DNA from: Acidobacteriota bacterium
Lineage (GTDB): Bacteria > Acidobacteriota > Terriglobia > Bryobacterales > Bryobacteraceae
Direction of reading: 5' to 3'
DNA: 33,557 nt
Assembly (NCBI GenBank): GCA_016870995.1
Contig: VFZU01000061.1
Coordinates: 1 to 33,557 of the forward strand
Position 1 is the first letter of the stretch. Each line of letters opens with the position of its first letter. A program made the translations under genes and the position numbers. Of the stretch, positions 16,054 to 23,623 are shown piece by piece. A model generated the notes under the pieces. It saw only the letters and a list, made by a program, of their open reading frames with translations. It was not told the DNA's origin and made no database searches.

Positions 16054-18780
16054 TTAGAAGAACGTGTAACTAGTGCCAATGGTGAAGGTCCGGCCAATGC
16101 GGAAAGACCTCACCAAGATGTCGGACTGCTTGTAGCGATATTGGTTATCGGAGAGGTTTTCGGCGCTGAAACGCATGTTCCACTTGCCGGACTCTGTGAG
16201 GTTGTATTGATAAACGAAGTCAATGAAGGTGTTTCGTTCCTGGTAGATGTCAGGAAGGCGGAACGAACCGACATCGGTGATGCGGCGAGAGACCGAATTC
16301 AGGTAGAAACGCGCTTGTGAGCGGAGCTTTGGCTTGGCCCATTCCGCAATGGCGTTGTAGATAAACCGGGACTGGCCAACCAGCGGGCGCGCCCGGCTGG
16401 TCAACTGCGGGAACCGGTCAACTGGAATATCGACGTTCGAATCGACGAAGGTGAAATTCGATTGGACCGAGAAGTCGCGGAGCTTCTTGCTGAAGCGATC
16501 GAGGTTCGATCTCCATTCGAGTTCGACGCCCTGGTTCTTGGCCCCCGCAACATTGATGAAGCTCTGCCGGAGTTCCGATGCTGTCGGGCTGTAGATCTGT
16601 TCGATCGGGTCGGTGAAGCGCTTATAGAAGTAGCTTACGGCCATGACCTGGTTGCCGCCGGGAAAGAACTCGTAGCGCACGTCAAGGTTGTCGATCAGAG
16701 CGCGAGTGATATTCGGGTTGCCGACCGTCGAGTAGCCACCGACGATGTTGGTGAACTCGAAGGGCGAGAGTTCGCGGAAGTCAGGTCGATTGATGGTCCG
16801 GCTATAGCCGCCTCGGAGGTTCTGGCGCTTGCCTACGGCGTAGATCAAGTTGATGGCAGGAAGCGGATCGCGGTTGATGAGGATGGCGGTGCTGGGGCGC
16901 GCGTTCGGGATCAACGGATCGACCGTGATGACACCGATGTTGGCGTCCTCAACTCGGATGCCACCGACGAGGCGAAGCTTGGCACCGAGGTTCAAGTCGA
17001 CCATGGCGAAGCCGCCGATGACATCCATTTCGGCAGCGTACTTGTCGGTGCCGCGGGTCACTTCGCGCAAAACGAAGCCATCGGGACGGATGTTCTGCGT
17101 GCTAAGGACTTGATTGTCGGGGAGGGTGAAGTTGAGGGTTTGGAGCCGGACAGGCTGGAAGCGGAAGCGGCGGCTATCGAAGTCGCGCCGGCGGAACGTG
17201 CTTCGGAAGCCGACCTTAAAGAGGCCGCTAACATTGCCCTTGAAGAAGGGGACGCCCCAATCGGCTTGCGGTTCGTAGATCTTGTCGCGCAGGCCGTTGA
17301 AGAAGCGGAAGCCCGAATCACCGAGGTTCAAGAAGGTGAAGGGATCATTGGTGCCAGACTCGCGACCGCGAATGGTCTGGCGAAGGTCGGGTTCATCACG
17401 GCGGGAGTCGGAGTAAGTGAACTGCCAGTGCAAGATGCTGTTCTTGAGACTGGCGAAGGCGTGTTCGCCTTCGAGGCTGGAAGAGAAAAACTGGCGCTCT
17501 ACGAAGCGGAAGCGGGTGTCGAGAACATCGTTGCCAATGCCCCCATTGAGACCAGTGAATTGGCGAACTTCGTTGTCGCTATCGCGGGTGAGTGTGTTGC
17601 GAAGGAGCAGCTGCGAGGAAGGAGTTAGCTTGTAGGCCAGATTGAGGACGCCAGCCAGACGGGAAGATTCATTGTCAATATGGAAGTCGTCGTATTGAGA
17701 AAAGATGCCAGCCTGGCCGCCACCGCGGTTAACGAGGAAGCGCTGGAGTTGCGGGGTGCGGCTCAAGGTGTTGGCTATGGTGAAGGCACCGACCACACCG
17801 AGCTTGCCGAAGGTGTTGCCGCCAACGACGGAGTAGGATTGCGAGGGGCGCGCCGAGCTTCTGACTTGGGGCTCATAGTCGACTGGGAAGGAACGGCCGA
17901 AATTCTGGAATTCCTGATCGGTAAACTGGCCGACGAAGAGACGGCGGTCGGCTGGGATCGACGAGGGAGGCGAGCGCAAGCCACCTTGAGCGGATCTGAA
18001 GCTCTGGAAGGTAGTTTGAGTATTGAAGCCGTAGTTGACCGAGACCTGCAGGATCTTTTTGGTAGGAAACTCGACCGTATTCATCTGAACGAGGCCACCG
18101 GAGAATTCGCCAGGGAGGTCGGGAGAGTAAGTCTTGAGGACCTTGATGTTGTCGATCAGATTTGAAGGAAAGAGGTCGAGAGGGACAACGCGGCGCTCGG
18201 GTTCGGTGGTGGGGATAATTGCGTTGTTGAGCATCGTGGCGGAGTAGCGTTCGCCCAGGCCACGGACGAAAACGAAGCCATTGTCAACGACTGAGATGCC
18301 GGTGACCTTTTCGAGAGCTGCTGCCGCGTCCGAAGCCGTTGAGTTCTTGATGTCGTCTTTCGAAATGGAATCAGACACGGTTGCGGCGAGTTTGCGTTCC
18401 GTGAGGATCGATTCGGCGTTTGATTCGATGGCCCCGATTTTTTCATTGACTTCAACGGTGGTGACCGCGCCTTGCTGCTGCATGACGGTCGAGGCGTTGG
18501 CGGATTCACCGGCCTTGACTTCAACGTCGGCGATGGTGGTCTCGATGTGATTCGGACCAGTGAAGCGTAGCTTGTACTTGCCGGGGCTGAGGGTGAGTGT
18601 ATAGCGGCCATCGGGATCAGTGATGACGCGGGAGTCCGCGATGCCATCGACAGCGATTTGGATATTGGGAATGGGACGGCCACTGGTGGCATCGAAAACG
18701 GTGCCGCTGACGGTGCCCTTGGAGGGTTGTGGCGATTGAGCCAGAACCGAGAAGAGGACTAGGTTAACGAACAGATTCAT
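16054..18780 (-). CDS. TonB-dependent outer-membrane receptor with carboxypeptidase-regulatory-like N-terminus
   Basis: 908 residues. Signal peptide (1-15), then a beta-sandwich carboxypeptidase-regulatory-like domain (about 22-105: GTVSGTVFDATSGRPIPNIQ, DPDGRYTLTLSPGKYKL), a plug domain (about 110-240: EKVTGISVVDNGFVFVRGLG, ERYSATMLNNAIIPTTEP, FPSNLIDNIKVLKTYSPDLP) and a 22-strand-type barrel ending in GTSYTFF with the terminal phenylalanine expected for BAM recognition. Import needs TonB-ExbBD, not in this window. The ATG lies 3 bp after the stop of the TIGR03437 gene, so translation is coupled. In this group such receptors take up large substrates, often glycans; the neighbours do not settle which. 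Confidence 0.95.
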   Translation of the reverse strand: MNLFVNLVLFSVLAQSPQPSKGTVSGTVFDATSGRPIPNIQIAVDGIADSRVITDPDGRYTLTLSPGKYKLRFTGPNHIETTIADVEVKAGESANASTVMQQQGAVTTVEVNEKIGAIESNAESILTERKLAATVSDSISKDDIKNSTASDAAAALEKVTGISVVDNGFVFVRGLGERYSATMLNNAIIPTTEPERRVVPLDLFPSNLIDNIKVLKTYSPDLPGEFSGGLVQMNTVEFPTKKILQVSVNYGFNTQTTFQSFRSAQGGLRSPPSSIPADRRLFVGQFTDQEFQNFGRSFPVDYEPQVRSSARPSQSYSVVGGNTFGKLGVVGAFTIANTLSRTPQLQRFLVNRGGGQAGIFSQYDDFHIDNESSRLAGVLNLAYKLTPSSQLLLRNTLTRDSDNEVRQFTGLNGGIGNDVLDTRFRFVERQFFSSSLEGEHAFASLKNSILHWQFTYSDSRRDEPDLRQTIRGRESGTNDPFTFLNLGDSGFRFFNGLRDKIYEPQADWGVPFFKGNVSGLFKVGFRSTFRRRDFDSRRFRFQPVRLQTLNFTLPDNQVLSTQNIRPDGFVLREVTRGTDKYAAEMDVIGGFAMVDLNLGAKLRLVGGIRVEDANIGVITVDPLIPNARPSTAILINRDPLPAINLIYAVGKRQNLRGGYSRTINRPDFRELSPFEFTNIVGGYSTVGNPNITRALIDNLDVRYEFFPGGNQVMAVSYFYKRFTDPIEQIYSPTASELRQSFINVAGAKNQGVELEWRSNLDRFSKKLRDFSVQSNFTFVDSNVDIPVDRFPQLTSRARPLVGQSRFIYNAIAEWAKPKLRSQARFYLNSVSRRITDVGSFRLPDIYQERNTFIDFVYQYNLTESGKWNMRFSAENLSDNQYRYKQSDILVRSFRIGRTFTIGTSYTFF

Positions 18781-18783
18781 GAG

Positions 18784-19539
18784 TTAATGGATCCAAACAG
18801 AGACGGGGTTAGAGGCGATGCCACCAACCGTGATGAACAACGGGACCTGGCCTGTGACGAAGGGCTGGTTGGGGACGGTGACATTCACCTGGCAGATGCC
18901 GGGAAATTGAGGGTGCGCACCAGCGAACTGGACGACAGCTGGGAGATTGGCCACGAAGGCTTCTGTGCGAGCGGTGGCGGGAGAGAGAGCCGTCGGGGCG
19001 AGGCCATCGGTGACCACCGGATTGGTTACGCCGCAGCCAGTCGCATAAAGCTGGATGATCTCGCCACGGGCCGCGCGGCTCGCCTGACTGTTGATGCTGA
19101 AGTTTTGATTTTGAGCGATGGCTTGCGATGTGGGCGTTGTGTCGCTCGAAGCAAGGGCTGGGAAGACTTCCCAAACGTTGACAGTGCCGCTAGCAATGAC
19201 AGTGGCACCATTGAGAACTTCGACCGTTTGACGGCCGCTTTCGGTGGCGTTAGGAACAACGAAGTTGATCTGGCCGGAGGAGACGAAATAGAGAGGGGCG
19301 GTGCGATTGTTAACACGGATACTGATGCCTGCCAGGGCTATTGGTAGAGGCGAAGCGGTCGTTGTGGAAGTGGTTGCAACATTGCCGAACCCACCATAGG
19401 CACTCGCGATGGAGCCAGGGGCGATGGGAGCAGTCAAGTTGAAACCGGAGTAGTTGATGACTGCCACTTGCGACACTTGCGCAAGAGATGCACAGGCAGT
19501 CGTGGCCAGAAGGAAAGCGATGCGAACGAGGGATTTCAT
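18784..19539 (-). CDS. TIGR03437-family secreted protein
   Basis: 251 residues. Start at 19539 (MKSLVRIAFLLATTACASLA) with AGGAG 5 bases upstream; a longer in-frame start at 19587 adds residues with no signal peptide. After the export signal the whole protein is the domain characteristic of Solibacter relatives: NYSGFNLTAPIAPGSIASAY, LAGISIRVNNRTAPLYFVSS, GQINFVVPN, GEIIQLYATGCGVTNPV, FPGICQVNVTVPN, ITVGGIASNPVSVWI. Usually this domain sits at the C-terminus of large repeat proteins; here it stands alone as the first gene of a TonB-receptor operon. Beta-rich, extracytoplasmic; role unknown. Confidence 0.88.
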   Translation of the reverse strand: MKSLVRIAFLLATTACASLAQVSQVAVINYSGFNLTAPIAPGSIASAYGGFGNVATTSTTTASPLPIALAGISIRVNNRTAPLYFVSSGQINFVVPNATESGRQTVEVLNGATVIASGTVNVWEVFPALASSDTTPTSQAIAQNQNFSINSQASRAARGEIIQLYATGCGVTNPVVTDGLAPTALSPATARTEAFVANLPAVVQFAGAHPQFPGICQVNVTVPNQPFVTGQVPLFITVGGIASNPVSVWIH

Positions 19540-19678
19540 GAGGGCTCCTGGGAGGTGCAAACGATTCTCAGGGTACCCAGCGGTCATGTCATCACCATGA
19601 ATTCGAGGTGACGATTTCGTGAAAACGTTGATATTTGGTTACAAATTGGTTTCTTTGAATGCGGTTGCTAAATGCTGA

Positions 19679-19707
19679 GATGTAGGGCGCGGAGGCCGTT
19701 GTGTCAA
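19679..19707 (-). promoter_or_regulatory. Weak sigma70-like promoter candidate for the TonB operon
   Basis: On the minus strand TTGACA (19707-19702), a 17-base spacer and TACATC (19684-19679), about 140 bases upstream of the first start codon. The -35 is perfect, the -10 poor. It also overlaps the first codons of the broken gene on the plus strand. Confidence 0.25.
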
Positions 19708-20789
19708 TCAGAGCAATGATGTTGGCGCTGACATGGAACGCGCTGGCATTTGGGGTCGAGCCAGCGCTAGAAGATCAAGCGGCAATTCAGGAAGTCTTTC
19801 ATCGTTTCATGCGCGGGGCCAACGAGTGCAACGAAGGCTTAAGGGGGTCAGCCAAGGTGAGTGAACCCGACCCGTTTTCTCGGCTCATCGGCCTAGGCAT
19901 GCCTTCTTTCGGGAAGCAGTTACCGGATAAGGTTTGTAGGAATTCGAATATTGCCAAAATTGAAATCGCTGCGATTCTTCCTTAATTGCAGGTGGTTACA
20001 GCCGATAGCGTGGCTGGAAAGGGCTCCTTCCGCACCATCGGAATGTTTAGCCGCGACACAGCGGGCAGCGTCCTTGTTCATTTCGTTCGCAGCGAAGGGA
20101 AATGGTTCGTATTCTCCTATTTGTTTATTGCCACGCCCTCCGGAGAATTCAACAGCTTGCCGAAACTCGCGGCGCTGGGCCCGGACGCCCCGCCAGGCGC
20201 GGATGGTTGGATCACGCTCTTCGATGGAAGTGGCTCGGGGGCATGGGTAGACTCGACAGCGTTCGAGTGAGGTGCTGGTTGGGAAGTGGCAGGCGAAACA
20301 CTTCGAGTACGCAAGGGCAAGAACATTTATGCTCTGAGGACAAAGGATACATACCGTGACTTTGAACTGCGATTTGAAGGGAAGGCACCGCCCAAGGGAA
20401 GCTCAGGGCTAAAGTATCGTGTATTTGAATCGAGGTTTTACCATGCGGCCGTGAGGACTGGCGGACCCATAGAATTTTTCTCAGATGCGGAGGCATTTGA
20501 ATATCAGTTGTGCGACGACCAGGGAGACGTTGGAGCGATTCAAAATGAACTTGAGCGAACAGGGGCGTTGTATAAGCTGAGAGCGCCCAAGAACGCGAAA
20601 CCGCGAAAAGTTGGCGAATGGAACGAGAGCGCGATCCGAGTTCAGGGCCGAAAGATCGAGCACTGGCTAAATGGTGAGAAGGTAGTGGATTATGAAACCG
20701 AGTCGAGGTCGCTCGAAAGCCCGCTGGTGCTGCAACACCAGGGGACAGAAATGTGGTTTCGCAACATGAAGGTGCGGCGATTGAATTGA
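19701..20789 (+). pseudogene. Secreted DUF1080 (3-keto-disaccharide hydrolase-like) protein with two in-frame stops
   Basis: A single frame from GTG 19701 (or ATG 19716) to TGA/TAA near 20789 is interrupted at 19983-19985 (TAA) and 20268-20270 (TGA); the frame is the same in all three pieces. Piece 1 has a signal-peptide-like start and an NTF2/SnoaL-like opening (DQAAIQEVFHRFMRGANE). Piece 2 ends that domain (FVRSEGKWFVFSYL) and begins the DUF1080 sandwich (DGWITLFDGSGSGAWVDS). Piece 3 completes it: DTYRDFELRFEGK, SSGLKYRVFESRFY, YQLCDD, TGALYKLRAPKNAKP, VGEWNESAIRVQG, RKIEHWLNGEKVVDYE, QGTEMWFRNMKVRRL. The DUF1080 match is strong; two nonsense codons make decay more likely than error. Confidence 0.75.
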
Positions 20790-20793
20790 ATGC

Positions 20794-20867
20794 TGCCGTC
20801 GGGATCGGCTGTATCGATAGGAACTAGATGGGTGAACAGAAGTTGAGGGTGTTGCCGTCGGGATCGG
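20794..20867. repeat. 15-bp direct repeat at the VOC gene 3' end
   Basis: TGCCGTCGGGATCGG occurs at 20794-20808 and again at 20853-20867. The second copy encodes the TDPDGN motif of the VOC protein on the minus strand. The first, beyond the VOC stop, reads ADPDGSIQF in one minus frame, like the end of another VOC protein, so it may be a remnant of a duplicated VOC gene. Confidence 0.5.
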
Positions 20868-21201
20868 TGACGGCGAATTCGCGGAGGCCCCAGGTCTGGT
20901 TGACGGGGGTCGTGTGAACCGGGGACTCAGGGCGCTGGGAAGTGTCCAAGCCGTTGGCGCGGAACTTTGCAAAGCACGCATCCACATTCTCTACATACAC
21001 TCTGGTGAGTGAACCGAAGGTGCCGTCGCCGGAGTGGATCGAAAGCTGGAGTTCGGCACCTTCCAAAACGAGGTCGATGACACCGTTCGCGATTTCGTGG
21101 TCTTCGTAGCCGGGCCACTTGCGATTGAATCCCAGAATCTGGGTGTAAAAAAGCAGGGAGCGATGGAGATCGCTTGACTTGATGACTGGGACGAGCTTCA
21201 T
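20824..21201 (-). CDS. VOC (glyoxalase/bleomycin-resistance-like) superfamily protein
   Basis: 125-residue protein with two beta-alpha-beta-beta-beta modules: VIKSSDLHRSLLFYTQILGF in the first half; LTRVYVENVDACFAKFRANG and WGLREFAVTDPDGNTLNF in the second. The length fits bleomycin-resistance/glyoxalase-like proteins. It does not show the features I associate with the C-As lyase ArsI (no vicinal Cys pair). Its ATG (21201-21199) overlaps the arsM stop by ATGA, so it was the downstream gene of the arsM transcript. With the arsM 5' end deleted, it may have lost its promoter. Substrate unknown. Confidence 0.85.
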   Translation of the reverse strand: MKLVPVIKSSDLHRSLLFYTQILGFNRKWPGYEDHEIANGVIDLVLEGAELQLSIHSGDGTFGSLTRVYVENVDACFAKFRANGLDTSQRPESPVHTTPVNQTWGLREFAVTDPDGNTLNFCSPI

Positions 21202-21690
21202 GCATTGAGTCCGGTTTTGGTGGCGCGGACGAAGCAGCTCATAAATTTGTTTTCGACGGCGGCGGACATTTTGTCGACGTCGAGGCCGGAGGAGGCGAGG
21301 AATTCGCGGGCGTCTTCGGGTTTGTAGATGCGAGTGGGTTCGATCGAGATGTTGGTGAAGCCAGCTCCTTTGAGTTTGGCTTCGAATTCGGTTTTTTCGA
21401 GGGCACCGGCAATGCAGCCGATCCAGAGTTCCATGTTCTTGCGGATCTCGGCGGGGACTTCGCCGTTGACGACCACGTCGGAGACGGCGAAGCGGCCGCC
21501 GGGCTTTAGGATACGAAAGGCTTCGGCGAAGACTTTGTCCTTGTCGGCGGAAAGGTTGATGACGCAGTTGGAGATGATGACGTCGACGGCGTTGTCGGGC
21601 AGGGTCATGTGCTCGATTTCGCCCTTGAGGAACTCGACGTTTTCGAGGCCAGATTTGGCTTTGTTTTCGTTGGTGAGGGCGAGGATCTGG
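21198..21690 (-). pseudogene. arsM: arsM arsenite methyltransferase, 3' half only
   Basis: About 160 C-terminal residues of an ArsM-type SAM methyltransferase: NENKAKSGLENVEFLKGEIE, PDNAVDVIISNCVINLSADK, AFRILKPGGRFAVSDVVV, MELWIGCIAGAL, AAGFTN-like helix (KGAGFTNISIEPTRIY), NKFMSCFVRA. The Cys of SNCVINL, part of the arsenic site, is present. Missing is the N-terminal half with the SAM-binding glycine motif and the first conserved cysteines. Further upstream the minus strand is only antisense to arsR/arsC sequence, so the long open frame to 22343 is not coding. The stop overlaps the VOC start by ATGA. Confidence 0.85.
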
Positions 21691-21800
21691 TGAGCGTAGA
21701 GAGGAAAGGGACGTTTCTTCTGTACCGAGCCAACCTGGACGGCTGAAAGGAGTTGTTGGCCTATTTGTATGAAGAGTGTTGCACGAGGTCGAAGCAATGA
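21690..21800 (+). pseudogene. arsR: ArsR-family repressor, 3' fragment with in-frame stop
   Basis: The frame reads VSVERKGTFLLYRANLDG-stop(21744-21746)[21 protein letters not shown]. This is the wing and C-terminal helix of an ArsR-type winged-helix regulator with the terminal Cys-Cys often seen in ars regulators. The DNA-binding N-terminus is absent. Its final TGA (21798-21800) overlaps the arsC ATG (21797-21799) as ATGA, the normal arsR-arsC arrangement. Too short for the usual ORF limits; recognised from motif and context. Confidence 0.7.
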
Positions 21801-22160
21801 GAGTGTTGATTCTATGCACGGGGAATTCGGCGCGGAGCCAGATGGCGGAAGGGTTGTTAGGGGCTCGGGGAGGTGAGCGATTTGAGGTGGAGAGTGCGGC
21901 CTGAAGCGATTGAGGCGATGAATGAGTTGGGGATCGATTTGCGGAGGCCCCGGTCGAAACATGTGGATGAGTTTGCAGGACAACATTTTGATTTGGTGAT
22001 TACGGTATGCGATCACGCGAAGGATTTGTGTCCTGTGTTTCCCGAGTCCACTGAGATGTTGCATTCGGGGTTTGAGGATCCGGTGGTGGGGGATGTGGAG
22101 AGCTTCAAGCGGATTCGGGATCAGATCGCGGCCCGGTTCGATGTGTGGCTTAAAGGATGA
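21797..22160 (+). pseudogene. arsC: arsC arsenate reductase (LMW-phosphatase type), internal deletion
   Basis: Thioredoxin-coupled type arsenate reductase. Frame 1: [20 protein letters not shown] with the phosphatase-like loop C..GNSARS, then ERFEVESAA and TGA at 21902. The rest continues in another frame: [46 protein letters not shown], ending at TGA 22158-22160. About 7-8 residues between VESA and VRPEAI are missing. A 23-bp deletion between GTGCGG direct repeats would explain both the loss and the frame change. The redox cysteines in VITVCDHAKDLC are still encoded. The 3' end overlaps the convergent DUF2203 gene by 11 bp. Confidence 0.85.
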
Positions 22161-22587
22161 AGCCGGCGTCGAGTTGATCGACAAATTCCTGATTGATGGG
22201 GCGGCGGGAGGAGAAGCCCTCGTCACCGGGGTGCCAGTGAGAGATGGAGTCTTCTCCGAGTTGGAAGCAGAGGTAGACGGTTTGGCCCTGGTACATGGCA
22301 GGGAAATCGACGAGGCCCTGATCGAGGTCCAGGAGTTGGACACCGAGATCAGCGATGGAATCGATGCCGCGCTTCATGGCTTCGTAGCTGGTCTTGGCTT
22401 GATCGGCATAGGCGGCAAGACGATTGGTGTTGGGGAATGCACCGCCGGCCATGACGAGGCGGCGCTTGTAGGCCGAAAGGTCTGCTTCGGACTTCTTGCG
22501 CGCGGCCTTCGCTTCGATGGCGGACTTCAACAGTGAGGTGACTTGCGGGAGGAGATCGACGGCTTTTTGATAAGTGAAGAAGCGCAT
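22150..22587 (-). CDS. DUF2203 family protein
   Basis: 145 residues; start at 22587. Matches DUF2203: MRFFTYQKAVDLLPQVTSLL at the N-terminus, a helical middle, and the conserved end GVQLLDLDQGLVDFPAMYQG then QTVYLCFQLGEDSISHWHPG. Family function is unknown; the size and soluble character suggest a small cytoplasmic protein. It lies 10 bp downstream of the putative lipoprotein gene on the same strand and is probably co-transcribed. Confidence 0.88.
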   Translation of the reverse strand: MRFFTYQKAVDLLPQVTSLLKSAIEAKAARKKSEADLSAYKRRLVMAGGAFPNTNRLAAYADQAKTSYEAMKRGIDSIADLGVQLLDLDQGLVDFPAMYQGQTVYLCFQLGEDSISHWHPGDEGFSSRRPINQEFVDQLDAGFIL

Positions 22588-22597
22588 CGAGGTTATC

Positions 22598-23587
22598 TTA
22601 CTCCTCTGGGGAGAAGCGAGGAGCGCGTGGTTCGAGGCCGAGAGTGCGGAGTGCATCTTCCCCACCCGGGCGGTTGAGCTCCCAATATTTGACGCGTTCA
22701 GTGGCGACGAGTTCGCCGGTCTCCCCGGAGGTGTAGCGCCAGCGAATGATGCGGTGGGGGGCTTCGTTTTCAACGAAAAAGACAAAGCCACGACCATTGG
22801 CGAGTTGAGCGGTGAAGACTTCTACTTCAAATTCGCCAGCGGGAACTTCGATGGTTTGAAGGGCGGCATTGCGAGTGAGGTTGATGCGGGACCAAGCCAT
22901 GGGTTGGTGAGCATCGCGAGCGCTGCGGAGGCTGGTGAGGAATGGAACGTCTTTGCTTTGGCCTGGTTCGAGGAAAGGCTCGGCCATGCCATGGGCCCAG
23001 AAGGCCAGTGCATCTTCAGAAATGCCTGTGGTGGGGCCATTCATGGTTTGAGTGAGATCGGCATCCCCATCGAAGTAGCTGGTGCCTGAGATGCGGATGC
23101 GATTGGCGTCGAACAGAGCCTGAGCGAACATGTGGCCGCACCACTCCTGACGCGAGAAGCTGGCTTTGGCAAGGGTGCCAAGGGGACGGCCGGCGATGGG
23201 GGCGAGGCCGAGGAAGCTCGAGAGCATCTCTGAGTAGTCGTAGATGCCGGTTTGATAGTTGCGTTGCCAGTTGAGCTTCATGACCGGAAACTCGTCGGAC
23301 TTGGGATTCTTGCCGGAGTCGGCTTTGACACGCTGGCGCTCGGAAAAAGTTTCGGAGACGAAGATCATGATGGACTCGCCCTCGCGGGGCTCGCCGTAGC
23401 GCGGCATGAGGAGCTGGTAGGTGGAGACTTCAGCGTAGCCATCGGACCAGGTGTCCCAGAAGGCCTGGTTGTAAGGGTTGGTGGCAGGCTTGGTGGGCTG
23501 GCCTGGCAGTGCCGGAGAAGAAGAGCAGGAGTTGAGGAAGACGGAGATGACGCAAAGCACAGTGGCCGCGCGAAGAATGTTGTGCAT
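22598..23587 (-). CDS. Putative lipoprotein of unknown function
   Basis: 329 residues. Start ATG 23587 gives MHNILRAATVLCVISVFLNS then Cys21 followed by SSS, a lipoprotein-type signal with an imperfect lipobox (LNSC). The mature protein has a Pro/Thr-rich linker, then a domain with FWDTWSDGYAEVSTYQLLMP, RYGEPREGESIMIFVSETFS, RQEWCGHMFAQALFDANRIR and IEVPAGEFEVEVFTAQLANG with RIIRWRYTSGETGELVATER. The last part resembles uncharacterised envelope proteins in which a beta-rich domain measures conversion of a reporter-like value; I recognise no named family. Divergent from the parvulin gene with a 36-bp gap. Confidence 0.75.
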   Translation of the reverse strand: MHNILRAATVLCVISVFLNSCSSSPALPGQPTKPATNPYNQAFWDTWSDGYAEVSTYQLLMPRYGEPREGESIMIFVSETFSERQRVKADSGKNPKSDEFPVMKLNWQRNYQTGIYDYSEMLSSFLGLAPIAGRPLGTLAKASFSRQEWCGHMFAQALFDANRIRISGTSYFDGDADLTQTMNGPTTGISEDALAFWAHGMAEPFLEPGQSKDVPFLTSLRSARDAHQPMAWSRINLTRNAALQTIEVPAGEFEVEVFTAQLANGRGFVFFVENEAPHRIIRWRYTSGETGELVATERVKYWELNRPGGEDALRTLGLEPRAPRFSPEE

Positions 23588-23623
23588 GAAGAAGCTGTCT
23601 ATTGACTACAATAAGAGTTTCCC

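Noticed and set aside
16462-17628. 388-codon open frame antisense to the TonB receptor
   Set aside because: The receptor frame on the minus strand has a complete family match; the antisense frame is a low-complexity Glu/Ala-rich shadow.
19540-19700. Possible replication origin in the somewhat AT-rich gap near the skew change
   Set aside because: No DnaA-box-like cluster or dnaA/dnaN neighbour was found; only the skew supports it.
21198-22343. Single 381-codon arsM-containing frame
   Set aside because: Only the last ~160 codons match ArsM; the rest is antisense to arsR, arsC and part of DUF2203.
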